Positions 1-6,583 of a DNA stretch of 7,892 bases are shown piece after piece (the stretch's first letter is position 1; every line of letters starts with the position of its first letter). The position numbers were made by a program, and so were the translations under genes. Source of the DNA: an uncultured Burkholderiales bacterium (lineage in GTDB: Bacteria > Pseudomonadota > Gammaproteobacteria > Burkholderiales > Burkholderiaceae_C); assembly GCA_903871865.1 (NCBI GenBank), contig CAIQIL010000199.1, forward strand, positions 1 through 7,892, in the 5' to 3' direction. The notes below the pieces were generated by a model, which had not been told where the DNA came from, made no database searches, and saw only the letters and a list, made by a program, of their open reading frames with translations.

Positions 1-202
1 CCGAGATCTCGACGTTGTCGGGACGGGTCTGACGGGGCCGGTTGACTTCCTTCGGCAGCGACAGCGCCACCGTCTGCGTGACCACCGGAATCGTGATCAA
101 GAAGATGATCAGCAGCACCAGCATCACATCGACCAGCGGGGTCGTGTTGATGGTGCTGAGGACCTCGTCTTCCTCGGAATCGGAGCCGACGTTCATGCCC
201 AT
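1..202 (-). CDS. exbD: ExbD, TonB-system proton channel subunit (5' part; gene continues off the left edge)
   Basis: This is the N-terminal 67 residues of an ExbD/TolR-family protein, the inner-membrane subunit that couples proton flow through ExbB to TonB. The sequence shows a short acidic cytoplasmic N-terminus (SDSEEDEV), then [20 protein letters not shown], which is the single transmembrane helix of the family. The protonatable aspartate falls at residue 25, the same number as the essential Asp25 of E. coli ExbD. The helix is followed by the start of the periplasmic domain ([10 protein letters not shown]). The ATG at 202 is chosen because AGAGG lies 8 bases upstream; a second in-frame ATG two codons later has a worse fit. 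The gene starts 60 bases after the exbB stop and is the third gene of the tonB-exbB-exbD operon. The C-terminal part is outside the window, so integrity cannot be judged. TolR is the alternative, but the tonB neighbour makes ExbD much more likely. Confidence 0.93.
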   Translation of the reverse strand, partial: MGMNVGSDSEEDEVLSTINTTPLVDVMLVLLIIFLITIPVVTQTVALSLPKEVNRPRQTRPDNVEIS

Positions 203-262
203 GGTGAGTGCCTCTTCGGTGGGTCAGTGCGGGGTGGGGCGGAGGGACGCAGCGCAGGCCGC

Positions 263-1126
263 TCAGTGCTTGCCCGAGGCCAGCAAGACGGCGTGCAGGT
301 CGTCGCCAAAGGCCTTGACGTCTTCCATCACCGACTTGTTGCGGCGCACCAGCCAGTTGTAGCCCAGCACCGCGGGCACGGCCACGGCCAGGCCGATGGC
401 CGTCATGATCAGCGACTCGCCCACGGGGCCGGCCACCTTGTCGATCGAAGCCTGGCCGGACATGCCGATCTTCACCAGGGCGTTGTAGATGCCCCAGACC
501 GTGCCGAACAGGCCGACGAAGGGCGAGCAGGAGCCCACCGTGGCCAGCAGGGCCAGGCCGTCCTGCAGGCGGCTTTGCACGTTGCCGATGGCGCGCAGGA
601 TGCTGCCCGAGATCCAGGTGTTGAAGTCGATCTTGCCGAGCATGCCCTCGTGCTTGCTGGCGCCTTCCAGGCCCTTTTCGGCGATGTAGCGGAAGGGGCT
701 GTCGGCGTGCAGCTTCTCGGCGCCTTCGCGCACCGAGCCCGACGACCAGAAGCCGTCCTGCACCTTGCGTGCGAAGGCCGCGACCTTGCTCTGCTCGAAG
801 AACTTGGTGACGATCACGTACCAGCTGCCCAGGCTCATCAGGGCCAGGATCAGCAGGGTGGCCTTGGCCACGAAGTCCGATTGCGACCACAGGGCGCCGA
901 TGCCGTAGGGGTTGTCGGTGCTGTCGTGCCCGTCGGCGGGTTTGGCGCTGGGGGTGGACGCTGTGGCCAGGGCGATGGGCGCCGAGGCGTCTGCCGCGGG
1001 GGCTTCGGCGCTGGAAACCGCTGCGGTTGTGGCGGCTGCGGTGTCGGCTGCCATGGCAGGAACAGACAGCAGCAAACCGATGGCCAGGCAAGCGCGGCTG
1101 GCGTGGGTGATGAGTGCGTGGGTCAT
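263..1126 (-). CDS. exbB: ExbB, MotA/TolQ/ExbB-family proton channel with signal peptide
   Basis: This 287-residue protein is the pentameric inner-membrane channel that harvests the proton gradient for TonB. Residues 1-26 form a signal peptide (LAIGLLLSVPAMA, cleavage expected after AMA). Residues 27-75 are a low-complexity Ala/Ser/Pro-rich periplasmic stretch. The first transmembrane helix is at about 85-107 (LLILALMSLGSWYVIVTKF). A cytoplasmic region follows to about 188, then helices at about 190-215 (TVGSCSPFVGLFGTVWGI) and 237-258 (GESLIMTAIGLAVAVPAVLG). Thr209 and Thr242 sit where the pore-lining threonines of E. coli ExbB occur (GTVWGI and TAIGL). The ATG at 1126 is preceded by AGGAG with a 9-base spacer. 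The open frame extends far upstream but only as a shadow of tonB. It lies 62 bases after tonB and 60 bases before exbD, so it should be co-transcribed with both. TolQ is less likely given the extension and the neighbours. Confidence 0.95.
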   Translation of the reverse strand: MTHALITHASRACLAIGLLLSVPAMAADTAAATTAAVSSAEAPAADASAPIALATASTPSAKPADGHDSTDNPYGIGALWSQSDFVAKATLLILALMSLGSWYVIVTKFFEQSKVAAFARKVQDGFWSSGSVREGAEKLHADSPFRYIAEKGLEGASKHEGMLGKIDFNTWISGSILRAIGNVQSRLQDGLALLATVGSCSPFVGLFGTVWGIYNALVKIGMSGQASIDKVAGPVGESLIMTAIGLAVAVPAVLGYNWLVRRNKSVMEDVKAFGDDLHAVLLASGKH

Positions 1127-1188
1127 GACGGATTGCTCCTCGGAAAAAACTCGGTGATGGGGCGGTGGGGTGTGGCGCAGTGGATGGC

Positions 1189-1854
1189 TCATTCGAGGCG
1201 CCACGTGTACTTCATGCTGGCCCAGGACTGCTCGGGCTGGCCGTTGAGGGTGCCGGGCTTGAATTGGCAGCGCGACATGGCGGTGCGGGCGGCGTCGTCC
1301 AGGCGCTTGAAGCCGGACGTGACCTCGACCTGGGAGTCGATGACGCGGCCGTCCACGTCGATCAGGAAGCGCAATTGCACGGTGCCTTCTTCCTCGGCGC
1401 GACGCGAAGCGGCCGGGTAGCTGGGCTTCTCGCAGTTCTGCGCCGCGTTGATGACCGGCGCGGTGCGCACATTGGCCACAGGCGGGGGCGGTGGTGGTGG
1501 CGCTGGTGGTGCGGCCACCACCGGCGGGGCTGCCACGGGAGGCGGTGCGGTGGAGACCGAGGCGATCGCGTTGGTGGATGGTGCGTTGGTGTTCACCACC
1601 TCGGCCGGCGGCACATAGGCCGGCGGCGGGGGCGGCGGGGCATCGCGCGGCGGCGGCGGGGGCGGTGGTGGTGGGATGTCGGGCTTGGCTTCTTCCAGCA
1701 ACTGGGCTTCGACCGGGCCGCGCACGACCTTGACGAATTTCTTGGCCAGACCTGAGTTGATCGCCCAGGCGAGCAGCAGGTGCAGCAGGACCACCACGGT
1801 CAAGCCCACGGCGTGTTTTCGCGGGTTGCGCTGGCGGCTGGCGTAGTCGGACAT
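1189..1854 (-). CDS. tonB: TonB energy-transducing protein
   Basis: This 221-residue protein spans the periplasm and transmits energy from ExbB-ExbD to outer-membrane receptors. Residues 1-13 are a basic cytoplasmic tail. Residues 14-36 are the single membrane anchor and include His25 (VVLLHLLLAW), which matches the functional histidine of TonB anchors. Residues 58-125 are a proline-rich spacer with runs of nine, six and seven prolines. The C-terminal TonB domain (about 141-221) shows YPAASRR, GTVQLRFLIDVDGRV, VTSGFKRLDDAA and CQFKPG, and it ends WRLE. Cys141 and Cys196 could form a disulfide bond. The ATG at 1854 is chosen because AGGAG at 1869-1865 precedes it by 10 bases and it begins a normal TonB N-terminus. 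A longer open frame to 2061 has no such support and would run through the operator. It is the first gene of the minus-strand operon, with an operator-like site 44 bases upstream of its start. Confidence 0.94.
   Translation of the reverse strand: MSDYASRQRNPRKHAVGLTVVVLLHLLLAWAINSGLAKKFVKVVRGPVEAQLLEEAKPDIPPPPPPPPPRDAPPPPPPAYVPPAEVVNTNAPSTNAIASVSTAPPPVAAPPVVAAPPAPPPPPPPVANVRTAPVINAAQNCEKPSYPAASRRAEEEGTVQLRFLIDVDGRVIDSQVEVTSGFKRLDDAARTAMSRCQFKPGTLNGQPEQSWASMKYTWRLE
1480..1674 (-). repeat. Proline-codon runs in the TonB spacer
   Basis: Three uninterrupted runs of CCN codons encode nine prolines (1674-1648), six prolines (1638-1621) and seven prolines (1500-1480) inside tonB. The plus strand is correspondingly rich in short G runs. 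Such runs are normal in the TonB periplasmic spacer, which gives an extended rigid arm. They are also the kind of tract that stalls ribosomes without EF-P and that varies in length between strains. Confidence 0.75.
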
Positions 1855-1897
1855 GGGGTGGGATCTCCTCGGCGATGCGACGACAGATCGCCATCGC

Positions 1898-1915
1898 TTT
1901 GCAAACGATTGCAAT
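1898..1915 (-). promoter_or_regulatory. LacI-family-like operator, tonB side
   Basis: Read towards tonB this site is ATTGCAATCGTTTGCAAA, identical over all 18 bases to the site at 2148-2165. The core has TTGCAA arms around a four-base centre with CG in the middle, the symmetric layout typical of LacI/PurR/MalR-family operators. It sits 44 bases upstream of the tonB ATG, where a bound repressor could block initiation or early elongation. The family assignment rests on motif shape only; no regulator gene is in the window. Confidence 0.72.
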
Positions 1916-2147
1916 GCTAAGGAGTCGGTGAAATGGGGCGCATCGGTAGATACCCTCTTCTTTTGGAATTTGCATTTGTTCTTGTTTGTCAAGCCGTTAA
2001 ACGCTGTTGCGCTGCAAAATTGGCCTGTATTTGTTGTTTTGGCAACACCGAGGGAATCCACTTAAGCGGCTTGTGCGTGCTGGTCTTGCCTATAAGAGGC
2101 GAAAGGTGTGTGGGCATCGTGTTTGTGAAGTTTTGCGATCAACCCGT

Positions 2148-2165
2148 ATTGCAATCGTTTGCAAA
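2148..2165 (+). promoter_or_regulatory. LacI-family-like operator, receptor side
   Basis: Read towards the receptor this site is ATTGCAATCGTTTGCAAA, an exact 18-base match to the opposite-strand site at 1898-1915. It ends 118 bases upstream of the receptor start codon and overlaps or follows the weak candidate -10 hexamer TATTGC at 2147-2152. Its position and identity suggest repression of the receptor-amylosucrase-transporter operon by the same regulator that acts on tonB. Confidence 0.74.
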
Positions 2166-2273
2166 TCTGGCGAACATGCGTCACCCGCAAGGCCCCAACC
2201 GAGGGTCTGGCCTGGGCTGACAGCGGTCGATACGGCGCCTGTGCGACCGGTTCGGCCATCCATCAAGCGAATT

Positions 2274-2277
2274 GGAG
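2274..2277 (+). promoter_or_regulatory. Ribosome binding site deciding the receptor start
   Basis: GGAG lies six bases before GTG at 2284. It overlaps the alternative TTG codon at 2272, so that upstream codon cannot be served by it. This supports GTG at 2284 as the start. Confidence 0.7.
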
Positions 2278-2283
2278 ACATCT

Positions 2284-4527
2284 GTGAAGAACCACACCAA
2301 GACCGTCGCTCCCACGAAGATCGCGCTGGCCGCAGCGCTGACCGTGATGCAGGTGGGCGCCGCCATGGCGCAAGAAGCCGCACCAGCCCCCAAGGGCGGC
2401 CTCAACCTCGACGAGGTCATCGTCACGGCCACGCCCGAAGCGCGCCCCAAGATGCGCCAGTCCCTGTCGGTCAGCTCGCTCAGCAGCGACCAGATCACCG
2501 ATTCGGGTGCCACCAGCACCGCTGAAATCCTGCGCTCCATCCCCGGCCTGCGCGCCGAGGCCAGCTCCGGTGAGGGCAATGCCAACGTGACCGTGCGCGG
2601 TGTGCCCATCTCGGCCGGTGGCTCGCGCTACGTGCAGTTCCAGGAAGATGGCCTGCCCGTCCTGCTGTTCGGTGATTTCAACTTCATCACGCCCGACATG
2701 TTCATCCGAGCCGACTACGGCACGGACGGCCTGGAAGTGGTGCGTGGCGGCTCGGCTTCGACGCTGGCCACCAACGCGGCCGGTGGCGTGATCAACTTCC
2801 TGAGCAAGACGGCCGAGCAGCCCGGCGGCTCCGTCGGCGTGACCACGAACGTGGGCAAGGGCACCAGCCGCCGCGTGGACTTCGCCTACGGCACCCGCGT
2901 CTCCGAGACCAGCGGCCTGCAATTCAGCGGTTTCCTGCGCAATGGCGAGGGCCTGCGCCAGACCGCCGGTGCCAACCTGGAAAGCGGCGGTCAGGTCCGC
3001 GTGGCCTTCAACAAGGACCTCGGCGGTGGCAACAACGCCAAGCTGTACCTGAAGGTGCTGGACGACAAGACCCCGACCAACCTGCCGGTGCCGGTGCGCG
3101 TGGTCAATGGCAAGATCCAGCAGCTGGACAGCGTCGACCCCCGCACCTTCTCGCCCTATGCCAGCAACCTGCCCACGGTGCCGAACTTCGGGCAGTTCGG
3201 CGGCAAGCCGGCGGACATCAACAACGGCATCCGCTCCAAGACCACGGCTTTCGGTGGCGAGTTCAACCTGAATGTGGGCGATGGCTGGTTGGTCAACGAG
3301 AAGTTCCGCATCTCGCGCAACTCCGGTGAATTCAACGGCATCCTGCCGAACAACTACGCTGGTGGCGCCACCAACCCCAACACGAACAACCCCAGCTCGT
3401 ACAACGCCCTGTACCTTGGCGCGCGTTTCAACGATGCCGGCCTGTCGGTCAACGACGTGAAGGCAACCAAGGCCTGGCAGGTCGCAGACGGCAAGCTGAC
3501 CACCACGGGCGGCTTGTTCCTGGCCAGCCAGAAGCTGAACCTGGATTGGGAAATCGGTGGTTTCTCGTCCACCCTGCCGGTCAACAGCGGCACCACCTAC
3601 GGCACGTACAGCAGCTTCTACAAGCGCGCGCTGAACCTGACGTACGACTCGGTGGCACCGTACATGGCCCTGGGCTTCGAGAAGGGTGACTGGAACTTCG
3701 ACGCCAGCGCCCGCCAGGACCGCCAGCACGTCACCGGCACCTACCAAGGCGGCAGCGACCCGGTCAATGGCGTGGACTACCGCTCCACGCTGGAGTCCTA
3801 CTCCCTCGGCGCCAACTACAAGCTGACCAAGGACCTGGCCACCTTCGCGCGCATCAGCCGCGGTGGCGCACTGCCCAGCGACCGCAAGACGCTGGAGTCC
3901 TTCCCCAGCAGCTGCGGCAACCACTGCCTGGTGGGTGTGAAGGTCGAGCCTTACCACGTCACCCAGTACGAGGGCGGCATCAAGTTCCGCCAGGGCAACC
4001 TGAGCACCTTCGTGACGCTGTTCCATGCCAAGACGACGGAAAGCAATGCCGACATCGTCAACAACGGTGGCGCCACCACCGTCAACCGCTACGAAGCGAC
4101 GGGCGTGGAGGTCGAGTCCGGCTACCGCATGGGCAACTTCCGCATCAACGGCGGCGTGACCCTGACCGATGCCAAGGTGAAGGACAGCAAGAACCTGCCG
4201 TACATCGGCAAGGCGCCGAACCGCCAAGCCAAGGTGATCTTCCAGGTGGCGCCGAGCTACTCGCTGGGTCCGGTCACCGTGGGTGCATCGGTGGTGGGCA
4301 CGACGAAGTCGCGCGACGGTCAGACCACCGCGCTGGAAGTCGAACTGCCGGCCTATACCTATGTGAACGCTTTCGCTCGCTATGAGCTGAATGCGTCCAC
4401 CTCGGTGAGCCTGGCGGCCAACAACCTGTTCGACAAGGTGGGCTACACCGAGTCCAACACCGACCGCGCCGCGGCCCGCTCGATCAATGGCCGCACCGTC
4501 AGCCTGTCGCTGCGCCACAACTTCTGA
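2284..4527 (+). CDS. TonB-dependent outer-membrane receptor, probable sucrose receptor (SuxA-like)
   Basis: This 747-residue protein is a ligand-gated outer-membrane channel. Residues 1-29 are a signal peptide (hydrophobic IALAAALTV, cleavage expected after AAMA). The TonB box is DEVIVTA at 43-49, close to the mature N-terminus. The plug domain covers about 55-175, with ILRSIPGLR (82-90), NVTVRGVPI (101-109), LEVVRGGSAS (150-159) and NAAGGVINF (164-172). The rest is a 22-strand beta barrel with alternating aromatic and polar stretches, ending in LRHNF with the terminal Phe needed for barrel insertion. Cys544 and Cys548 (SCGNHC) may form a small disulfide in a surface loop. GTG is chosen as start because of the GGAG spacing. 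It is the first gene of the plus-strand operon, with the amylosucrase 92 bases downstream. Sucrose as ligand is inferred from that neighbour and the MFS gene; the receptor sequence alone does not name its substrate. Confidence 0.92.
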   Translation: MKNHTKTVAPTKIALAAALTVMQVGAAMAQEAAPAPKGGLNLDEVIVTATPEARPKMRQSLSVSSLSSDQITDSGATSTAEILRSIPGLRAEASSGEGNANVTVRGVPISAGGSRYVQFQEDGLPVLLFGDFNFITPDMFIRADYGTDGLEVVRGGSASTLATNAAGGVINFLSKTAEQPGGSVGVTTNVGKGTSRRVDFAYGTRVSETSGLQFSGFLRNGEGLRQTAGANLESGGQVRVAFNKDLGGGNNAKLYLKVLDDKTPTNLPVPVRVVNGKIQQLDSVDPRTFSPYASNLPTVPNFGQFGGKPADINNGIRSKTTAFGGEFNLNVGDGWLVNEKFRISRNSGEFNGILPNNYAGGATNPNTNNPSSYNALYLGARFNDAGLSVNDVKATKAWQVADGKLTTTGGLFLASQKLNLDWEIGGFSSTLPVNSGTTYGTYSSFYKRALNLTYDSVAPYMALGFEKGDWNFDASARQDRQHVTGTYQGGSDPVNGVDYRSTLESYSLGANYKLTKDLATFARISRGGALPSDRKTLESFPSSCGNHCLVGVKVEPYHVTQYEGGIKFRQGNLSTFVTLFHAKTTESNADIVNNGGATTVNRYEATGVEVESGYRMGNFRINGGVTLTDAKVKDSKNLPYIGKAPNRQAKVIFQVAPSYSLGPVTVGASVVGTTKSRDGQTTALEVELPAYTYVNAFARYELNASTSVSLAANNLFDKVGYTESNTDRAAARSINGRTVSLSLRHNF

Positions 4528-4541
4528 TCATCTCTTGAGCG

Positions 4542-4570
4542 ACCCGGGCTGGTCACGAGCTGGCCCGGGT
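4542..4570 (+). terminator. Strong GC-rich hairpin after the receptor gene (attenuator, partial terminator or RNA-stability element)
   Basis: ACCCGGGC at 4542-4549 pairs perfectly with GCCCGGGT at 4563-4570, and the stem can extend inward through wobble pairs to a short loop. It begins 14 bases after the receptor stop codon. No T tract follows, so it is not a classical intrinsic terminator. Placed between the receptor and the enzyme gene, it could protect the receptor message from 3' exonucleases or reduce read-through. Confidence 0.5.
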
Positions 4571-4609
4571 GCGCGTTCTGGATGCGGATGCGTCCTCCCT
4601 TTGCACGAT

Positions 4610-4615
4610 GGGTGA
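4610..4615 (+). promoter_or_regulatory. Weak ribosome binding site used to choose the amylosucrase start
   Basis: GGGTGA lies four bases before ATG at 4620, closer than usual. The alternatives, GTG at 4569 (inside the hairpin) and ATG at 4608, have no visible Shine-Dalgarno sequence, so 4620 is preferred with moderate certainty. Confidence 0.45.
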
Positions 4616-4619
4616 CACC

Positions 4620-6548
4620 ATGTCTCTTGAAGGTACGGCTTCGCGCGAACTGTGCGATCCCTCCTGGCCAGCTGCGGTGCTCGATCACCTCGACACCCTG
4701 ACCGCGCCCCGGGCAGCGTTGCTGAAGCAGCGCCTGCACCACCAATTCCCCCTGCTGCGCTCGAACCTGCAGCAGGTGTACGGCCAGCACGCGGGCTTCG
4801 ATGCCTTCCTGTCGGCCGTGCTGCTGCAAGCGGTGCACAGCGCCGCGCAGCGCGACGATGAGCTGTGGGCCCTCGATGTGGCCCGCGAAGCCCGTCCGGC
4901 CTGGTTGCACGATGGCCTGGTGGGCTACTGCGCCTACACCGACAAATTCGCGGGCACCTTGCAAGGCGTGGCCGCCCGCGTGCCTTACCTGCAGGAACTG
5001 GGCGTCAGCTACCTGCACCTGCTGCCCTTCCTGAAAGCCGGCCAAGGCGCCAACGACGGCGGCTTTGCCGTGGCGAGCTTCGACGAGGTCGAGCCGGCGC
5101 TGGGCAGCATGAGCGACCTGCGTGCGCTGTGCCGCACCCTGCGCGGTGCCGGCATCAGCCTGTGCAGCGACTTCGTGCTCAACCACATCTCGCACGACCA
5201 TGCCTGGGCGCAAGCCGCCTTGCGTGGCGATGAGCGCTACATCGGCTATTTCCACTGGCTGCACAGCGAGGCCGCCGTGGCCGAGCGCGAGCGCCACCTC
5301 AACCAGGTCTTTCCTGGCACCGCGCCGGGCAACTTCACCTGGGTGCCAGAGCGTCAGGCCTGGGCCTGGACGACCTTCTATCCCTACCAATGGGATTTGA
5401 ACTATGCCAACCCGGCGGTGTTCGCCGACATGGCTGCGGCCATGCTGAACCTGGCCAACCACGGCGTGGAATCTTTCCGCCTGGATTCCACCGGCTACCT
5501 GTGGAAGCGCGAGGGCACGGATTGCCTCAACCAGCCCGAAATCCACCACCTGCTGCAGGCTTTGCGCTGCCTGTGCGCCATCGCCGCGCCGGCCGTGGTG
5601 CTCAAGGCCGAGGCCATCATGCCCACGCGCGAGCTGCCACCGTACTTCGGCCTGGGCCCGGTCCAGGGCCCCGAGTGCCATGTGGCCTACCACTCCAGCC
5701 TGATGGCGGCGGCATGGTTGTCGCTGTCGGAAGGCGATGCGTCCGCGGTGCACGAGGTGCTGCGCAACACGCCCGACTTGCCCGAAGGCTGCGCCTGGCT
5801 CAGCTATGTGCGCTGTCACGACGACATCGGCTGGAACGTGCTGCGGCCCGAGTTGGCGGCGCTGGGCAGCGATCCGGGCGAGCGCCTGGCCCAGGCCTCG
5901 CGCTTCTTCGCCGGACAGGCGCCCGGCAGCCGGGCCCGCGGCGCGGCTTTCCAGGCCAGCGACACTCGCGCCGTGCATGGCACCAATGGCATGACGCTGG
6001 CCCTCGCCGGATTGCCCGCCGATGGCGATGGCAGCCCCGAGGCAGCCCTGGCGCAGATGCACCTGCTGTACGCCCTGGCCTTCTTCGTGGGGGGGCTGCC
6101 GCTGATCTACATGGGCGACGAGCTGGGGCAGGACAACGTCGCGCAGGCCGAGTTGAGCGCTCGCCAGGGCCCCGATGGCCGCGAGCTGCACCGCCCCTGG
6201 CTGGACGAGGCCGCCTTGGCCCAGCGCCACGACCCCGCCAGCATGGCCGGCCGGTGCTTCGCCATGCTCAGCGGCCTGGTTCGCCAGCGTCGCGCGCAAC
6301 TGCCCCAAGGTGCGCCCATCCAGCTGCGTGCGCTGGACAGCGGTCGCCCGTCGGTGCTGGTGCTGCAACGCCCTCAGGCCTTGGGTGTTTTCAACTTCGG
6401 GGCCAGCCCTGTGCCGCTGGACCTGGCTGCGCTGAACCTCGGCTTGACCGAGCCGGCGCTGACCCTGGCGCCACACGAAGCCCTCTGGTTGCGCCTGCCC
6501 GACACGCGCGCCGATCAGCCCGATCGGGCCGAGCAGGCCCAGGCATGA
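4620..6548 (+). CDS. GH13 subfamily 4 amylosucrase / sucrose hydrolase (SuxB-like)
   Basis: This 642-residue enzyme, about the length of characterised amylosucrases, cleaves sucrose and either transfers glucose to an alpha-glucan (amylosucrase) or to water (sucrose hydrolase). No signal peptide is seen, so it should act in the cytoplasm. An N-terminal helical region (about 1-95) precedes the (beta/alpha)8 domain. The domain shows DGGFAV (146-151), DFVLNH (184-189), FRLDS with nucleophile Asp289, LKAEAI with acid/base Glu331, and YVRCHDDIGW with His400-Asp401. LPLIYMGDELG (493-503) and HRPW (524-527) follow, then a C-terminal beta domain (about 565-626). The stretch ECHVAYHSSLMAA (352-364) and the words WTTF and QWDLNY (250-262) are typical of amylosucrases. 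The loop at about 212-231 lacks the FPDRxxPDxY signature known from Neisseria amylosucrase, so whether it makes polymer is uncertain. It lies 92 bases after the receptor and 35 before the transporter. Confidence 0.9.
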   Translation: MSLEGTASRELCDPSWPAAVLDHLDTLTAPRAALLKQRLHHQFPLLRSNLQQVYGQHAGFDAFLSAVLLQAVHSAAQRDDELWALDVAREARPAWLHDGLVGYCAYTDKFAGTLQGVAARVPYLQELGVSYLHLLPFLKAGQGANDGGFAVASFDEVEPALGSMSDLRALCRTLRGAGISLCSDFVLNHISHDHAWAQAALRGDERYIGYFHWLHSEAAVAERERHLNQVFPGTAPGNFTWVPERQAWAWTTFYPYQWDLNYANPAVFADMAAAMLNLANHGVESFRLDSTGYLWKREGTDCLNQPEIHHLLQALRCLCAIAAPAVVLKAEAIMPTRELPPYFGLGPVQGPECHVAYHSSLMAAAWLSLSEGDASAVHEVLRNTPDLPEGCAWLSYVRCHDDIGWNVLRPELAALGSDPGERLAQASRFFAGQAPGSRARGAAFQASDTRAVHGTNGMTLALAGLPADGDGSPEAALAQMHLLYALAFFVGGLPLIYMGDELGQDNVAQAELSARQGPDGRELHRPWLDEAALAQRHDPASMAGRCFAMLSGLVRQRRAQLPQGAPIQLRALDSGRPSVLVLQRPQALGVFNFGASPVPLDLAALNLGLTEPALTLAPHEALWLRLPDTRADQPDRAEQAQA

Positions 6549-6583
6549 TGCGCTGAGCGCCCCACAGGACACCAGGAGCCTCC

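Larger units (their letters stand above)
1855..2283. promoter_or_regulatory. Divergent intergenic control region between tonB and the receptor gene
   Basis: This 429-base stretch holds no convincing gene. Its middle (about 1895-2060) is visibly AT-richer than the flanking genes. It must contain the promoters of both divergent operons and carries two identical operator-like sites (1898-1915 and 2148-2165). On the minus strand a perfect TTGACA lies at 1992-1987, but the hexamer 17 bases downstream (ATTCCA) is a poor -10, so it is only a candidate tonB promoter. On the plus strand TATAAG at 2091-2096 looks like a -10 without a good -35 at normal spacing. TTGTGA at 2123-2128 followed 18 bases later by TATTGC is another weak pair, whose -10 would overlap the second operator. 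Short open frames here have no start signal or recognisable product. Confidence 0.7.

Noticed and set aside
227..1420. Plus-strand open frame of about 397 codons across exbB
   Set aside because: It lies opposite a clear ExbB with three helices and a good ribosome binding site, and its product is Gly/His/Ala-rich with no domain.
2008..2018. TTGCGCTGCAA, a third operator-like palindrome in the intergenic region
   Set aside because: The arms are only four bases and the spacing (11 bases in all) does not match the two 16-base cores, so it is probably chance.
1855..2061. N-terminal extension of TonB to an upstream start at 2061
   Set aside because: It would place 69 extra residues before a normal TonB anchor, lacks a ribosome binding site, and would run through the operator-like site at 1898-1915.
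2263..4518. Open frame of about 750 codons antisense to the receptor gene
   Set aside because: It mirrors the receptor gene in GC-rich DNA, its product is a low-complexity Ala/Gly/Val/His/Arg-rich sequence with no domain, and the plus-strand frame has signal peptide, TonB box and barrel motifs.
5390..6556. Plus-strand open frame of about 388 codons inside the amylosucrase gene in another frame
   Set aside because: The product is Arg/Gly/Ala/Pro-rich without motifs, while the overlapping frame carries all GH13 catalytic residues.
4443..6572. Open frame of about 709 codons antisense to the amylosucrase gene
   Set aside because: It is a codon-bias shadow with Gly/Gln/Ala/His-rich translation and no recognisable motifs. 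It overlaps a gene with intact catalytic residues.
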